Assembly: GCA_904066235.2 (NCBI GenBank)
Contig: CAJFCV020000004.1
Location: 10,974,001-11,038,000, forward strand
DNA: 64,000 bases
Source: Bursaphelenchus xylophilus
Lineage: Eukaryota > Nematoda > Chromadorea > Rhabditida > Aphelenchoididae
Direction: 5' to 3'
Of the stretch, positions 45,101-56,178 are shown one piece after another. The notes beneath the pieces are model-generated. The model did no database searches, had not been told where the DNA came from, and worked only from the letters and a program-made list of their open reading frames with translations. The translations under genes were made by a program, and so were the position numbers. Positions within the stretch are counted from its first letter, which is position 1, and each line of letters begins with the position of its first letter.

Positions 45101-48100
45101 CAGCGAGAGGCTTCAATTCGTAGAGTGGGGTTTCGAAAAGCAAAAGGATTAGCAGTGCAACTCGAAATGGGTGAGGGTGGGTACAACTCTGGGTGGCATT
45201 ACCTCAAGCGGAGCATGATTAATCCTTAAATGACGTTTAGGATCTCATCGACTAATGCCGCTCTCTTCTCAGTCCATTTTTCGTAGTCTTGATTTCGGAC
45301 CAAAGCCTCTTCTTGGATTGACTTTTACAGAGAGGAGGAATGACTGTTCTCCGCTTACCTCAAAGCCCTATTAGCCAAAATTATGGGCGCCTTCATTTTT
45401 TTAGGGATTTCTCGGGGGCTTATTGCCAAAACGGGAAATATTAGCCTTCATCGCACTCGTAAATCCCACGAACTTTTCATTTTCCGTGTGCATTGCGTCA
45501 ACGTCTATTGTTCACCTATTTTAATTCGGCTGGAAATTCGAATACAAACAGCACTTTCGTGCCGGAAATCTAACTCGGTGCGATCAGTCTGTGGGGAAAA
45601 TAATGAGCACAATGTCGCATCGAAAATCGCGTCGCTGCCGAGAAAATGAATTTTGTCGCGGCAAACCCAAATTCTCTTTCGCTTCAGCGGCGTGATTCTC
45701 GCAGCGACATTGTGCCCATAATTTTCCCGACAGACTGATAACTGGATCAAATTTTAATCGATTTCACGATAGTTTTCCGGAACCCGATATTAAATTCGAG
45801 CCTTGGCCTAATAGGATGTGTTAGACATCTTGTCAATTCCGCTTGTTATGGCGTACTGTCCAGGTAATCCGTAAATCGAGGCCAAAATTTGGCTTCGTCA
45901 CCGGCCCTCCTACCCAATTTTCGAGACAAAGGTAGGGTAAAAAAGAGACATCCATTACACCCCGTTAATGCCTTGTGGTTAAGACCTTGTTTCGATCCTC
46001 GATGTCAATAAAATTAACATTTGAGTGGGTGTTCCGCAAAGCCTTTGAAAATGGAATCTGTGAGTTCAATATTCGGAAGGAGCAAGCGCGATTAAAGTGT
46101 GAGCCGTGTGAGAATTCCTCCTGTTTTCAAATAACCTTGTAATCGAAAGGTCGTGGGCAACTAATGTCTAGCTTTTTGGCTTATTACTCACGGAAAAATC
46201 TTGGATTACAAGTCTGCGTCTGCGTAAGGCGATGATTTCCCTGTATTATCATTCGTAGCGCGCTTTTGTTACACAAGCAAAATAAGGATCTTAAATCAAG
46301 CGTGAATCCCTTGGCCTCCATTTTTAGTCAAAGTAATCGAAAATGCCTTTTTCTCGAGGGTTCTTCGTTTTATTGTTCGATGAAAACGGGTTTGTAAAAC
46401 TTTGCAGGTGCCCTTTCTCCCTCACCAGCATGGACTCTGCGAATGGGTCAGAATTAGTCCTTTGCCGGCGGCAAACATTTAATTAATCAACGGCGATAAA
46501 ACATCATAGATGCTAACAAGTCCTACTGCCAATCATACAGTCCCGGACAGGACCATATGACAAAAACTCATCCAATTGCGTTCTGGATGCAGTAAATTGA
46601 ATCCCTTTGCATCCCTGCTCTGACCGAAAACGCTGTTTTCCTTTGAAGAGAACCAAGAGGAGCCGTTCTCGGTCAGAGAAGGGATGCAAAAGGATGGAAT
46701 TTACTGCATCCAGGACGCAATTGGATGCGTTTTTGTCATATTGTCCTGTCCGGGACTGTATGATTGGCAGTGGGACATGTTAGCATCTATGATGTTTTAT
46801 CGCCGTTGATTAATTAAATGTTTGCCGCCGGCAAAGGACTAATTCTGACCCATTCGGAGAGTCCATTGGGTGAAGAAGAAAGGACAAACGTCTTGTCCTT
46901 TATTTTTTGTTGATAGCCATGACAGACTTTCTAATCGCACAGCGCTTCCGTCTGTTTTCCAGCAGGGAGGCCTACGACTTCTACTCGAATCAGAGCGGAG
47001 ATTAAGATAGCCCGAACGACGGAGTGAAAAAGTAAATTAAATGTGCGATTAGTGGGATGGGTTTTTTAGTCCTCTCGATGGGATTGCGGGGCCTCTATAC
47101 CCAGTTTCATATGCGCTTTGCCGGATTTTCGTTGTTAGCCCTGTTTCAAGGCCGCATAAGCAATACAGCTGGAGTTATGGGATGATAACGTTTTTTTTGC
47201 CTTTCTTATGACAATCTTTGACATCTTGTGTCCTATTATTTTGCACTATCATAGAGCTCATATCCGTAGTCTTATTATTATTTCTTTACAGGACTGTAGG
47301 ATCCAACCGACAAATTTTTTTGTCGCAAGACATTTCTCGAAATCCCGGTGAAACCTACCATAAGTGCGTTGTTCTCCTGGGCCGCGTCCCAAGCCTTTTG
47401 CATCACATTTTCGATCTTGTGTTCGCTTTCGTGGAAGCTGAGGACCGGCTTCGATTTCTTCGTTGACGTTTCATTCGAATTCAGTGACGTCAGTGAGGTC
47501 GATGGGCCCAAAGATTCCATATCGGCGCCGCAGAAGCAGTTGGCCAACACTTGAAGGGCCAATTTGACTTGCTGCGCGTCCTCCATTGGGTCGGCATCGA
47601 TGAGTTCCAGAAGGACTCTGAAATAGAAAAAATTATCCAGCAAATCCGTTTTTCTCGTAATTCATCGCACAAAATCCGTGTTTTCCATCCGCTTAAGCCT
47701 GTTTTACTGTTTATCATCCCGATTATTTGCAAGTATCAAACTTGCTGCACTCCCACTCGATATTAACTGTAAATGCATAATCACTTCCCCATTTCAGACT
47801 AATCGTGGCCCCGTAACCGCCCCGAGTTTTAGCTAGCCACGGTGCCTAGGCCAGTCCGGCTGGAGTCCTAGATGGCTCCATTCTACGAGCCGGGCAATGG
47901 TCATTACGACCCGCCGGTGCAGGCAGCGCAAGTCGCGTCCGCCAGTCTGGTACAGTCTCCCTCGGCCGGTATCTTGCAATACGAAGAGAGTGCTCCTTCT
48001 GAGGTGAGTGTGTGTAAAACGACTCCTGACATTTCTATTATTACCGCCGTCGGCGCTTGAAGGCTATGACAGCGGTAAACAAGTTCCTGCTTCTATTAGG

Positions 48101-51100
48101 GTGAAAAACGGAGCGGCGGCGACCCAGGTTCATTTATTAACTTCTCGGAAAATTCCGCGGTCCAAGACATCATTTTTTGATGGAATAAGACATGCGTATT
48201 CTCCGTCTACGACGGAAAAAATAAGGAAAGCTAGGTGAATATTTCACCGCGCACATGAAGAAAGGCTAACATTTCCGCTGAAGGGCTGGGGTAAACAAAC
48301 ATTCTTTGTTGTTCGTTTATTCGACTAGAATAATCCGCAAATCTGCCAAACGCAACTTTGTAGGCGTGAAAATTTGTACACACTAGTTAGGCGAAAATTT
48401 AACGTGCCGATTTCAAGAAAAAGAAGCCGGTTTACTATTTCTATTCGTATTTTGACGGAAGCAAAACGTGCACGATGTGGTTTCCCGAGAAAAAACGCTA
48501 ATTTCCTGCTTAAGCAAGGCTGTACGCTTGTTTCATTTTAGGTTGTGAATGTGCAGGACAACTATTACATCAATTCGGACGCATATCAAGGGGACTCGAT
48601 GGAGGATGCGAGCGTGATGACCGAGTTTGAGGAGATGTTAATAAAGGTATGACTGCTTCGAGATAATCCCTCTTTTGGTTGCACTTGGTGGTTTAACACT
48701 CTCAGTTTCTCAGCACAAAGAAACGTACTAAACGTATAAATTTTAGGTCAGCTTCTTGGCCGGCTATGTGTACATGTTGTTGGCAGTCACGGGTATTATT
48801 CTCAACGCATACGTAATCTCCAGATTAATACAACTCGCAATAAACGACTATGTAAGTTTTGATTTCAGATTTAATGAATATTAAATAAGTCAATCTTTTC
48901 TGCAGGCTTTGATACTATGAATCCCACGTTTATCTTGTCCCCTCGATAAACAATTAAAAAGATTAATCCATATGTTTTACGGACAAAGGGGGGATAATGG
49001 GAATTCTTTGAAAAATAAAATCCCACGCTTTAGGAACTGCTTATACCAGAATTTTACACGACGAAATATATTGCTCCAACCATTTTTAGGAGCGTTTCAA
49101 ACATGGCTGCGGACTGCCGTTGGCCGCAATGTCAATGTCCGACCTGTGGTCGTTGGTGTCGATTATTGCGGCCGTAGTGCTTAGCGGGTTTTTACCGCCT
49201 TCGGTGCTGTCGGCGTCTGCTCATTCGGCGCATTGCAAGATTACCATTTACCTCATACACACATTGACTGGGTTCAGCACATGGTGCTGGCTGTTTATTT
49301 CGGCTTTACGGTACATTGCGGTCTACCATCCCCTATGGCATATCAAAGGGAGTGCGCTGGACATCCGAACAGTGCTTTTAATGTTACTGTTCGGCCTACT
49401 GATCAACTGTTGGCTTCCAATGGTGGTGGTTTCGTCGCCCGAATCCGGCACCTGCGAAGAGCAACCGCTCAGTCTGGGTGCGGATTGGAACCGATTCCTC
49501 CACGGGATAGAGCTGTTTTGGTCGTACATTCTGCCCGCCGTCCTTACACTGGCGTTGGACGTGCGAGTGATATTCGTCCGACCACCCAGCTTCTCCAAAA
49601 TGGCCCAAAAAAGACGCAAGGATTTTGCATCGAGAAAAACGCCGCTTCCATTAAGACAAACACTGAGTGATGGTTGGTCGCAAGCGGAGGACAAATTTCG
49701 AGGTACGAAGAAAACACTTTCGCGAAAAAGCGATGATGTTCCATAATCTATTTTAAAATTTCTCAATTCCAGGATTCTGTTGTTCTCGCTGGATTCGCCA
49801 GAAACTCACAAAGACACCAAGGATCAGCATTGTAAACGAAGACGAGGAAAAGAAGCAGATTGAAAACCCGGACTTCCAACTCAAACTGACGCACTTGCTC
49901 GGGAACGTTGGACGAGCACGAACCCTGACAAACTCCACTTGGAGTGCGCAGTCCAATGCGACCGCAGCGTCGTCAGTTACCGCCTCTCCATCGGGCCTAC
50001 CGCGAACAGTCGCTTATGCGCAACACTCTTGGCAGTCGACTTGCTCACACACCGCTGGTTCCACGAAACGAGGCCGGAAGACTGTGCGAAGATGGCTGGC
50101 CATTACGACCGTCCATCTGCTGCTGAATGCACCCGACAGTACCTATCGATTGGCAAGTGTGATTGGAACATCGTAAGTCACTTTTGACGCTTGCCACTTC
50201 TCTCAAGACTGCCGCATGGACGCAAAACTAAACTACACATTCCAGGCCATCACCAAACTCTCCGACCAGCCATATTATAGCGTTAGTCGTGCGTCTGCTA
50301 TATTTCGCGCAATTCTGCTTCAACGCCGCTTACTTGACAGCAATTGTATACAAACGAAATGTCAGACCAAAGCCTAGACAGACAACACCAAAGCATTCCA
50401 CAACCTATCTCAGAGTTCACCCGGAATTCAGCAGGCCTCAGGTAAGCCACGTTTCCAACACAGTAATCCAGTGGCAAAAAACGTACCATTTCGCATCCGG
50501 GAAGTATCAAAAATGTGGCAAAATGCTTCCTTCTCCAAGCGAAAAAACTCAGATTTCAAAAGCGCACCCGCTCATTTTGTGAGATAAAGGGAGCGCCCTT
50601 CAAACCGAAGTTTTTTCACTTGGAGGGGCAAGCATTTTCCCACATTTTTAATGCTTCCCGGATGCAAAATGGTTCGTTTTTTGCCACTGGATAAGGTCCC
50701 TCACTGTATATGCAACAGTGTCCTCAAAACCGGTTTTAAAATATAAATCCGAATTTTTCAGACCAGAATAGGAGTTCCTGAGGGCTCAGTGCGACATAAA
50801 AAGAAGCACGAAGACCTAAAACGTCGCTACAGCCATGATCCTCGAGGTGCAAAGAGGCTGACACAGCACCTCAACGTGAACCAGCCCCTATTGAATGCGC
50901 CGACGATGCCACTCTCCTACTCGACGGAAACCTTCCGCTCCGAAGAACTCGAGCTCACAACCAGCATTTATTCCGCAAATACCTCACCCAGATCTCCGTC
51001 GACGGAGCCGAGAAACGAGTACGTCGAGGAGAAATGCCATTCCGGCTCCAGTGGGCGTACGTCGGCCGGGCTTTTGACGTACGCGTCGTCGGGTGCGGCA

Positions 51101-54100
51101 ACGCCCTGTCACGGCAGTCGGGCGTCCAGCTCGTTGACGAACAAGAAAGACGAGGAGTGGCAAGAAAACAAGTGCCATATCGAGGCCACCACGGCCAATT
51201 CCTGGCGGGTTTAGACTTTCCATTCCCCAATAACTGTTCGAATATTGTGTTATTTAAATTATTTTTATATATATATTCTGCATGACTATTTCCCCATCAC
51301 TTGCCAAAACTACATTCGAGGAAGCATAGAAAAAAACTACGGATAACATTTTGTAATAAGGGATCTCAGCTTTTATACATATTAAATTTGCATTTTTAAT
51401 AAATTATTGTCTATATTTGGCAGCGGCAACAAATGAAAAACTACTCACCTTATTCCACATCTCACTCCATGTTGGAAACTGATCGAATCTGTGAGGTCCT
51501 TGATGACCGCCGGGCTTACCGTGGCGTAATGAAAGATCTTAAGGATGCCGAGGACAACATCCGACTTCAGGGATGGCATTTGAAGGTAAAATTCGGTGCG
51601 CAGAGCGAGCGCTCGGATGTATAAAGTCACAAAACCGAGGTGTCGAAGGTGTGAGATTGGGTGGAAAGTTCCACCGGATGATGGGATAAAGTGCCGGAGG
51701 ACCTCGAGCGCCTTGGATTCGGTCTCAGGATCCATTTTTAGCTGCTGAAATACGGGAAATCAGTCAAAATACGGGACAGTCCAGCTTACAGTGGCGGACC
51801 TGAACCAATGGTAAAAAACGTACCATTTTGCATCCGGGGAGTATCAAAAATGTGGCAAAACACCTCCCTCTCCAACTGAAAAAGCTCCGTTTTGAAGGGC
51901 GCCCCTCACAAAAGGACAGGGCGCGCTTTTGAAATCGGAGTTTTTCCACTTGGAGAGGGAGGTAATTTACCACATTTTTGATACTTCCCTGATGCAAAAT
52001 GGTATGTTTTTTGCCACTATAGCAGGTCCGGCACTCTAATCTCGCCATAAACTAATCAAAAAGTCGGCATACCTTCTTGCACAAGTCCTTGTACGGGATT
52101 TTCCCGGTAGCGACCGCCTTCTTCAGATGGGCCGGCAATTTGTCGGCGTGGTTCTTCTTGATGTGCTCGTATTTGAGGAGGATATGGGATAAAATGTATC
52201 TAAAATCAATCATATCAAGCGAACAAAGCCTTGGTTTAAAAAAATAGTTGCCACAAAAAACTCACTGTGTGAGACAAACATTGATGTTCCTCAAGACCTG
52301 GCAGTACTCGCCCATTTTTTCCTGGACTTTGTCGATTACATCGTTGTCTTGAAAGTCGCCGTAGAGAAAGTCATGGAGCTAAAAGGGAAGGAAGATTAGA
52401 AAAAATAAGGTGCAGAGTTTCAAAAAATACCAGAATGAGAAATTATACCTAAAGCAATATAAAAATCTGCTCACCTTTGAATTCCCGTAGTTAAAAAGGA
52501 CTCTTAACCCGTCTCGATGGTCGAATCTGTCCAAGATATTTTTATAATAGAGTCCGTATTGAAAGAAAACGCAGATCCGACCACCACAGCTCTCGTATCC
52601 ATGGGACAACTGCCAAATTGCATAGCTAAAGTCAAAAATTTCAGTACAAACCATTCAAAAAATCAGCAGTCACTGTGTTAACCAAAACAAATCTCCTCTT
52701 ACCTCACAATATTGTCGACCGCTTTTCCCGGCGCCTGACAAACATGCTCCATGATTTCGTCAAACTGTGAGATGTGATGTAGACAAACACAAACCGCTGC
52801 CGCAGCCACCGAATTTCGATTCACCCCAATCAGACGCAGTAATCCACCTCGGTTGACAAAATCCCACGCCAATCGCAGATGGATGAGCATCGAGCTGAGA
52901 GAGAACAGGGCTTCGAACAGCAGTCGGATATCATGATATTCGTTTACATTGAGGTATTTGAGGATCACATCGAGAGCCGAATGCTCTGTGAGCACACTGA
53001 CGTGCTGAAAATTTTAAAAATTAAGAAAAAAGGCAAAAAAATGAAAGAAAATTGATCAAAAAATAATTTTTTTGCCTAGTATAATATAAATTAATATCCA
53101 AAACGCCTCAAAACCCCGGTAAAACTCACATCAGTAAACTCGAAGGCACATTGAAGGAACCCCAGAATCATTCGTTGTTCCATTTCTATGGTCAACGGAT
53201 AAATTTTATTGTTTCCGATGAAGACCATTTTCATGTCGTCCACGGTCGAAGATCGACTCAACTCGTCATCTCCACAGTCCGCCAAAGGAGTCATAGCGCC
53301 GGGAATTTTATTTATAGGCCTTCTGTCTCTCCTAGAGACCTTTATTTTCTTTGCTGAGTTGGCTTCTGTGGTTAATTTGGCTTCATCTGCGGTTCTTTTG
53401 GATCCTGGAGGGCGAGGGGGTTTTATCTAGAAATAGAAGGTGAATTCATCGATGAAAAATCATCTAGGATTATTACAAACCCTCAAAAACCTCAATTCAA
53501 AAGATTTTTTTAGTCAATTTTTACACCTATCACATGGAAACCTACATTTTCCACGGTTGGTTCAGCTGAACTGGTCCCATTGATCTGAGCAGTCCCATTC
53601 TCTCTTCCATTCTCCAATATTTTCGCTCTATTCTCACATTCTTTATCCTCTGCCTCTTTTCCGAGTGCAACATCCAAGCTCTTGCCGTCTTCAACGGCCC
53701 TCGCCCTTTCCTCTTCCTTTGCCTTGGCTTCTGATCTGACAAGCTCCGAAAAATCAGTTGCACGAGCAATTCCTTCAGCCGGGACACCTTCATTCGAAGC
53801 GGTCTCACTTCCACTTTCAACCATTTGGCCCTAAACACATCAAAATCAAAGAAAAACAACTTACATAGAGTCTTTTGAGGTTTGTCAACGATTGGATGAT
53901 CAATTTTACAATTTCGCTGCGGAAAATGTGCGCAGTCTCGGGAGTTATGGATGGATTCAGCAACACCGTCGCATACGCTCTCATCTCTCTGGACTCCGAC
54001 TCCAAAGCATATTTGAACAACTCTTTTTGCACATCAGCCTAAAAATTTTAGAAAAATCAACAAAGAAATTCACGTACATCTCCAGGGAAGATCGAGCTGT

Positions 54101-54901
54101 CAATCACCGGTAAAGACATCACCATTACACGTGCCGCCAAGATATTCAACTCCAAGTTGTTGTGATGCGGCATAATATAGGAGACCAAACACTAAAAATC
54201 GAAAAATTATATTATCTATGCCAGTTCTCTCACCTTGTCCAAGAAATCGGAGAATTTGAGCATATAGCGAAGAATGTAGCCGTAGATACAATTTGGCATA
54301 ATTTTGTGGGGCTGTCGTTGATCCAATGGGTCTGGATTGTTTGAATAATAATCGTCCATCGCCCATTCTAAGATCTCAACTATTCTGAAACAAAAAAATT
54401 GAGAAAACGTTTGGAAAAGCCTATGATAGAGAAAATCTAGAAGGCATGGCGTTTTCTCGCAGCTAAAATAAGGCAGAAGCTGCCCAAAAGAGTGACCTGA
54501 AAGGCCAAAAAATTGATAAATTCCATGTTATTCTCCGCCACAAGCCGTTTAGTACCTCACCCCAACAAAAACAATTAAAACGATCTAGAAACCACAAATA
54601 CGAGTGATGAATTTCCCGTTCGATTCAAAAAACTGCTCAACAATCAAACAAAAAAATCAAAACCCTCAGTTTCCTCTGATATTAGCCATGTAGAAACATC
54701 TAAAAACAAGAAAAAAGAAAACACAGATAAGAACTTACTTTTGCATATGAGGAACTGGATCAAACTCTGTCTCATGATGTCGGTCTTGAAATCTGGCCAA
54801 CGTTTCACGGAATTCGTTCTCCTTCACAGTGGCTTCATCGCTGAAACCTTGTTGTGCTTGGCCACGGGCCGGTCCCCAATTAATATGAGACGGAATTTTG
54901 A
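39151..54901 (-). CDS. dcaf-1: DCAF1 (VprBP) orthologue, CUL4-DDB1 substrate receptor, at least 1,611 aa; first exon not found
   Basis: Nuclear/cytosolic adaptor that presents substrates to CUL4-DDB1 ubiquitin ligase. Exons (-): 54901-54739, 54384-54234, 54191-54078, 54038-53865, 53830-53546, 53426-53130, 53004-52703, 52625-52475, 52378-52266, 52199-52073, 51744-51449, 47617-47359, 42870-42717, 42275-41965, 41660-41459, 41381-41343, 41253-40986, 40903-40405, 40083-39151; all phases join. Landmarks in family order: NPDPLDQRQP near the N-terminus; armadillo-like region (DRFDHRDGLRVL, RQILSKLPL); LisH motif (about 924-951, GLQQLIHDYLMQTGFEQSA); CPPFSFY; a WD propeller with WDVR (about 1347) and WDIR (about 1389), the DDB1-binding repeats; and a C-tail of Asp/Glu runs. 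The first exon listed begins at an acceptor (in-frame stop upstream, no ATG), so the initiator lies further right, unseen. Intron 11 contains a receptor gene on the other strand. Confidence 0.93.
40148..40374. mobile_element. Family C element, short form (DCAF1 last intron)
   Basis: AAGGGAAATGTCCCAAGTGC to ...CTGAGCGCCACATTTCAAAC plus CCTTTCCTTG; contains AAAGCGCGATCTAGG, the family C internal block. Confidence 0.65.
42326..42622. repeat. Foldback repeat in DCAF1 intron 13, arms about 140 bp
   Basis: GCGCTTTCCGTTGCCTCTGG and complement CCAGAGGCAACGGAAAACGC; arms continue through GGAGACATTCGGAATGC. A palindromic GGAAAG...CTTTCC loop is at the centre. Confidence 0.75.
43332..43587. mobile_element. 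Foldback MITE, family B copy 7
   Basis: Starts CAGTAGGGGACCTGATCC and ends CCTCCACTG with TA on the right; inserted inside a family C element whose left tip GGGGAAGTGCTCGACGTG is at 43258. Confidence 0.8.
45585..45743. mobile_element. SQ-family MITE (DCAF1 intron 12)
   Basis: GATCAGTCTGTGGGGAAAAT to ATTTTCCCGACAGACTGATA. Confidence 0.85.
46431..46865. repeat. 435-bp palindrome enclosing a TA-flanked MITE
   Basis: The whole block is an inverted repeat: TGGACTCTGCGAATGGGTCA at the left matches the complement of the right end with about one mismatch in 20. Inside, TA-flanked tips CAGTCCCGGACAGG and CCTGTCCGGGACTG (about 46539-46759) mark what looks like a separate MITE, yet the inverted symmetry continues about 105 bp beyond those tips on both sides. 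Confidence 0.85.
47872..51214 (+). CDS. Orphan class A-like seven-transmembrane receptor, 667 aa, nested in DCAF1 intron 11
   Basis: Predicted plasma-membrane GPCR. Exons: 47872-48003, 48542-48646, 48747-48851, 49090-49702, 49773-50172, 50246-50441, 50762-51214 (2,004 nt). The N-terminus (1-79) is extracellular and acidic, without an obvious signal peptide. TM1 has the conserved Asn (N99), TM2 the conserved Asp (D132). Cys163 before TM3 and Cys236 in loop 2 can form the usual disulphide. TM3 ends ALRYIAVY, so the DRY Asp is Leu while Arg188 is kept. Loop 3 is long (about 150 residues, basic and Ser/Thr-rich). TM6 has LLLNAPDSTYRL in place of the CWxP motif, and TM7 reads NAAYL rather than NPxxY. 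The cytoplasmic tail is about 170 residues. The motifs suggest a peptide-type receptor, but no ligand can be named. Intron 6 contains a family B MITE (50461-50706). Confidence 0.85.
50461..50706. mobile_element. Foldback MITE, family B copy 8 (receptor intron 6)
   Basis: Left tip shortened (CAGTAATCCAGTGGC, lacking the GGGGACCTG part); right tip GGTCCCTCACTG followed by TA. Confidence 0.8.
51789..52036. mobile_element. Foldback MITE, family B copy 9 (DCAF1 intron 10)
   Basis: CAGTGGCGGACCTGAACC to GGTCCGGCACTC, TA on both ends. Confidence 0.8.
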
Positions 54902-55461
54902 CTGTTTACTTGTAAAATGAGGTGAACGTTGAAGAAAGACGTTGAAATTTTGTCCTTTCCGAAAAATATTCTTTTTGAGATAGGTTGAATTTCGGACTCG
55001 TGGGCGCAGTTCGCGAGGATGGAATTAAGAGAAAACGATTTTTGGGTTCGTATAAAATGTCGATTTTATGTGAAAAAAGCCCTTATCATAGGAAACGGCT
55101 TTGCATAGTCACTCTAAAATAAGTTTCTATGATTTCCTAACATCAGTTTCATGATAAAACCCCCCCATTTTTCGGAAAATTGGAAAGAATTTCGGCGCAG
55201 CCTGCGTCCTAGTTATGAAGAAAGGCACCGAAAATTTTCTAGAAATGTTTGCGACAGAATGCCATGATGTTTGGCGAACAGTTGTTTTCGTGGCGAGAGA
55301 AAGCAATTTTACCATGAATTTGTAGATTTGCAATTGGCAAATAACTAATACATAGTAAGCAATAACGAATTGAAGAGTTTTCAGTCGAACCGAAGTTGTA
55401 ACGCTGCGTAAAACTAAAATTTTCGTATTTCGTTTTGCGACTCGAGGGTTTCGAGCTCTAC
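54902..55461. other. Region upstream of the DCAF1 exon at 54901
   Basis: Should contain the missing DCAF1 first exon or a trans-splice acceptor (AACAG at about 54902-54906 on the minus strand). No ATG exon with a phase-matching donor was convincing. Otherwise featureless. Confidence 0.4.
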
Positions 55462-55900
55462 AGGGAAGTTCTCGGAGTGCGACGCTCCCATTATGATGAA
55501 ACTTGGCCAAAAATTAGATTAAAATTTTTTACGACAGACACGGAATTTTTAGGTCGCAGAAACAATCGAGATTTTTTTGGTTAAAAGTTGGCAAAAAGTC
55601 ACTTTTTTGCGATTTTTGGGATAGAAAGTTAGAAAGTTTCGTATTTATTTCGACCGCTGAGAGCAATGTCTTCACAACAACACAATTTTTTCCACAGAAC
55701 ACGGACAAAGATATGATAAAAAAAAGTGCTTTTCTCCTTGACTGCTCTCCGCATTGCGCGTACTCTCTCGGCCGCAAAGATCGTTCAATATCTCGGTTGC
55801 GCCTGCAAAACGCGAGCTGAAACTTTCATGAATTGATGTTGTGCTCGATGCGTGTCAAAATTTATGGAAAATCTGAGCGTCGCACTTGGGACAATTCCCC
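55462..55900. mobile_element. Family C element, full-length copy
   Basis: CAGGGAAGTTCTCGGAGTGC to GCACTTGGGACAATTCCCCT; the internal blocks AAAACGCGAGCTGAAACTTT and GGCCGCAAAGATCG match the copy at 6511. Confidence 0.75.
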
Positions 55901-56015
55901 TGGGAAATTTGATTATAATTGCACCGAGCCGACCACCTCCGTCCGGAAGACCTCAAACTTACAATTAGTCCAGAAATTAAGTCCACTGACGAAAGAAAGC
56001 GATTTTATTGCGAAG

Positions 56016-56175
56016 TATCAGTCTGTCGGGAAAATAATGAGCACGCTGTCGCATCGACTATCGCACCCTCGCCAAAAAAAGTAATTGCGTCGCGGCAAAT
56101 TCAAACTTTTTTCACTTCAGCGACACGACCGGCACAGCGACACTGGGGTCATTATTTTCCCGACAAGCTGATATC
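56016..56175. mobile_element. SQ-family MITE beside the long-TIR element
   Basis: TATCAGTCTGTCGGGAAAAT to TTTTCCCGACAAGCTGATAT. It ends only 3 bp before the next element's left boundary. Confidence 0.85.
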
Positions 56176-56178
56176 TTA

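Larger units (their letters stand above)
42871..47358. other. DCAF1 intron 12 (4.5 kb), contents
   Basis: Holds a family C left tip at 43258 interrupted by a family B copy (43332-43587), an SQ copy (45585-45742) and a 435-bp palindrome (46431-46865). The stretches 43600-45580 and 46870-47350 are AT-rich and I see no gene, RNA or repeat with support in them. Confidence 0.6.

Noticed and set aside
49233..49670. 145-codon frame as a separate gene
   Set aside because: It is the +1 frame of the receptor exon 49090-49702, whose own frame encodes clear membrane helices.
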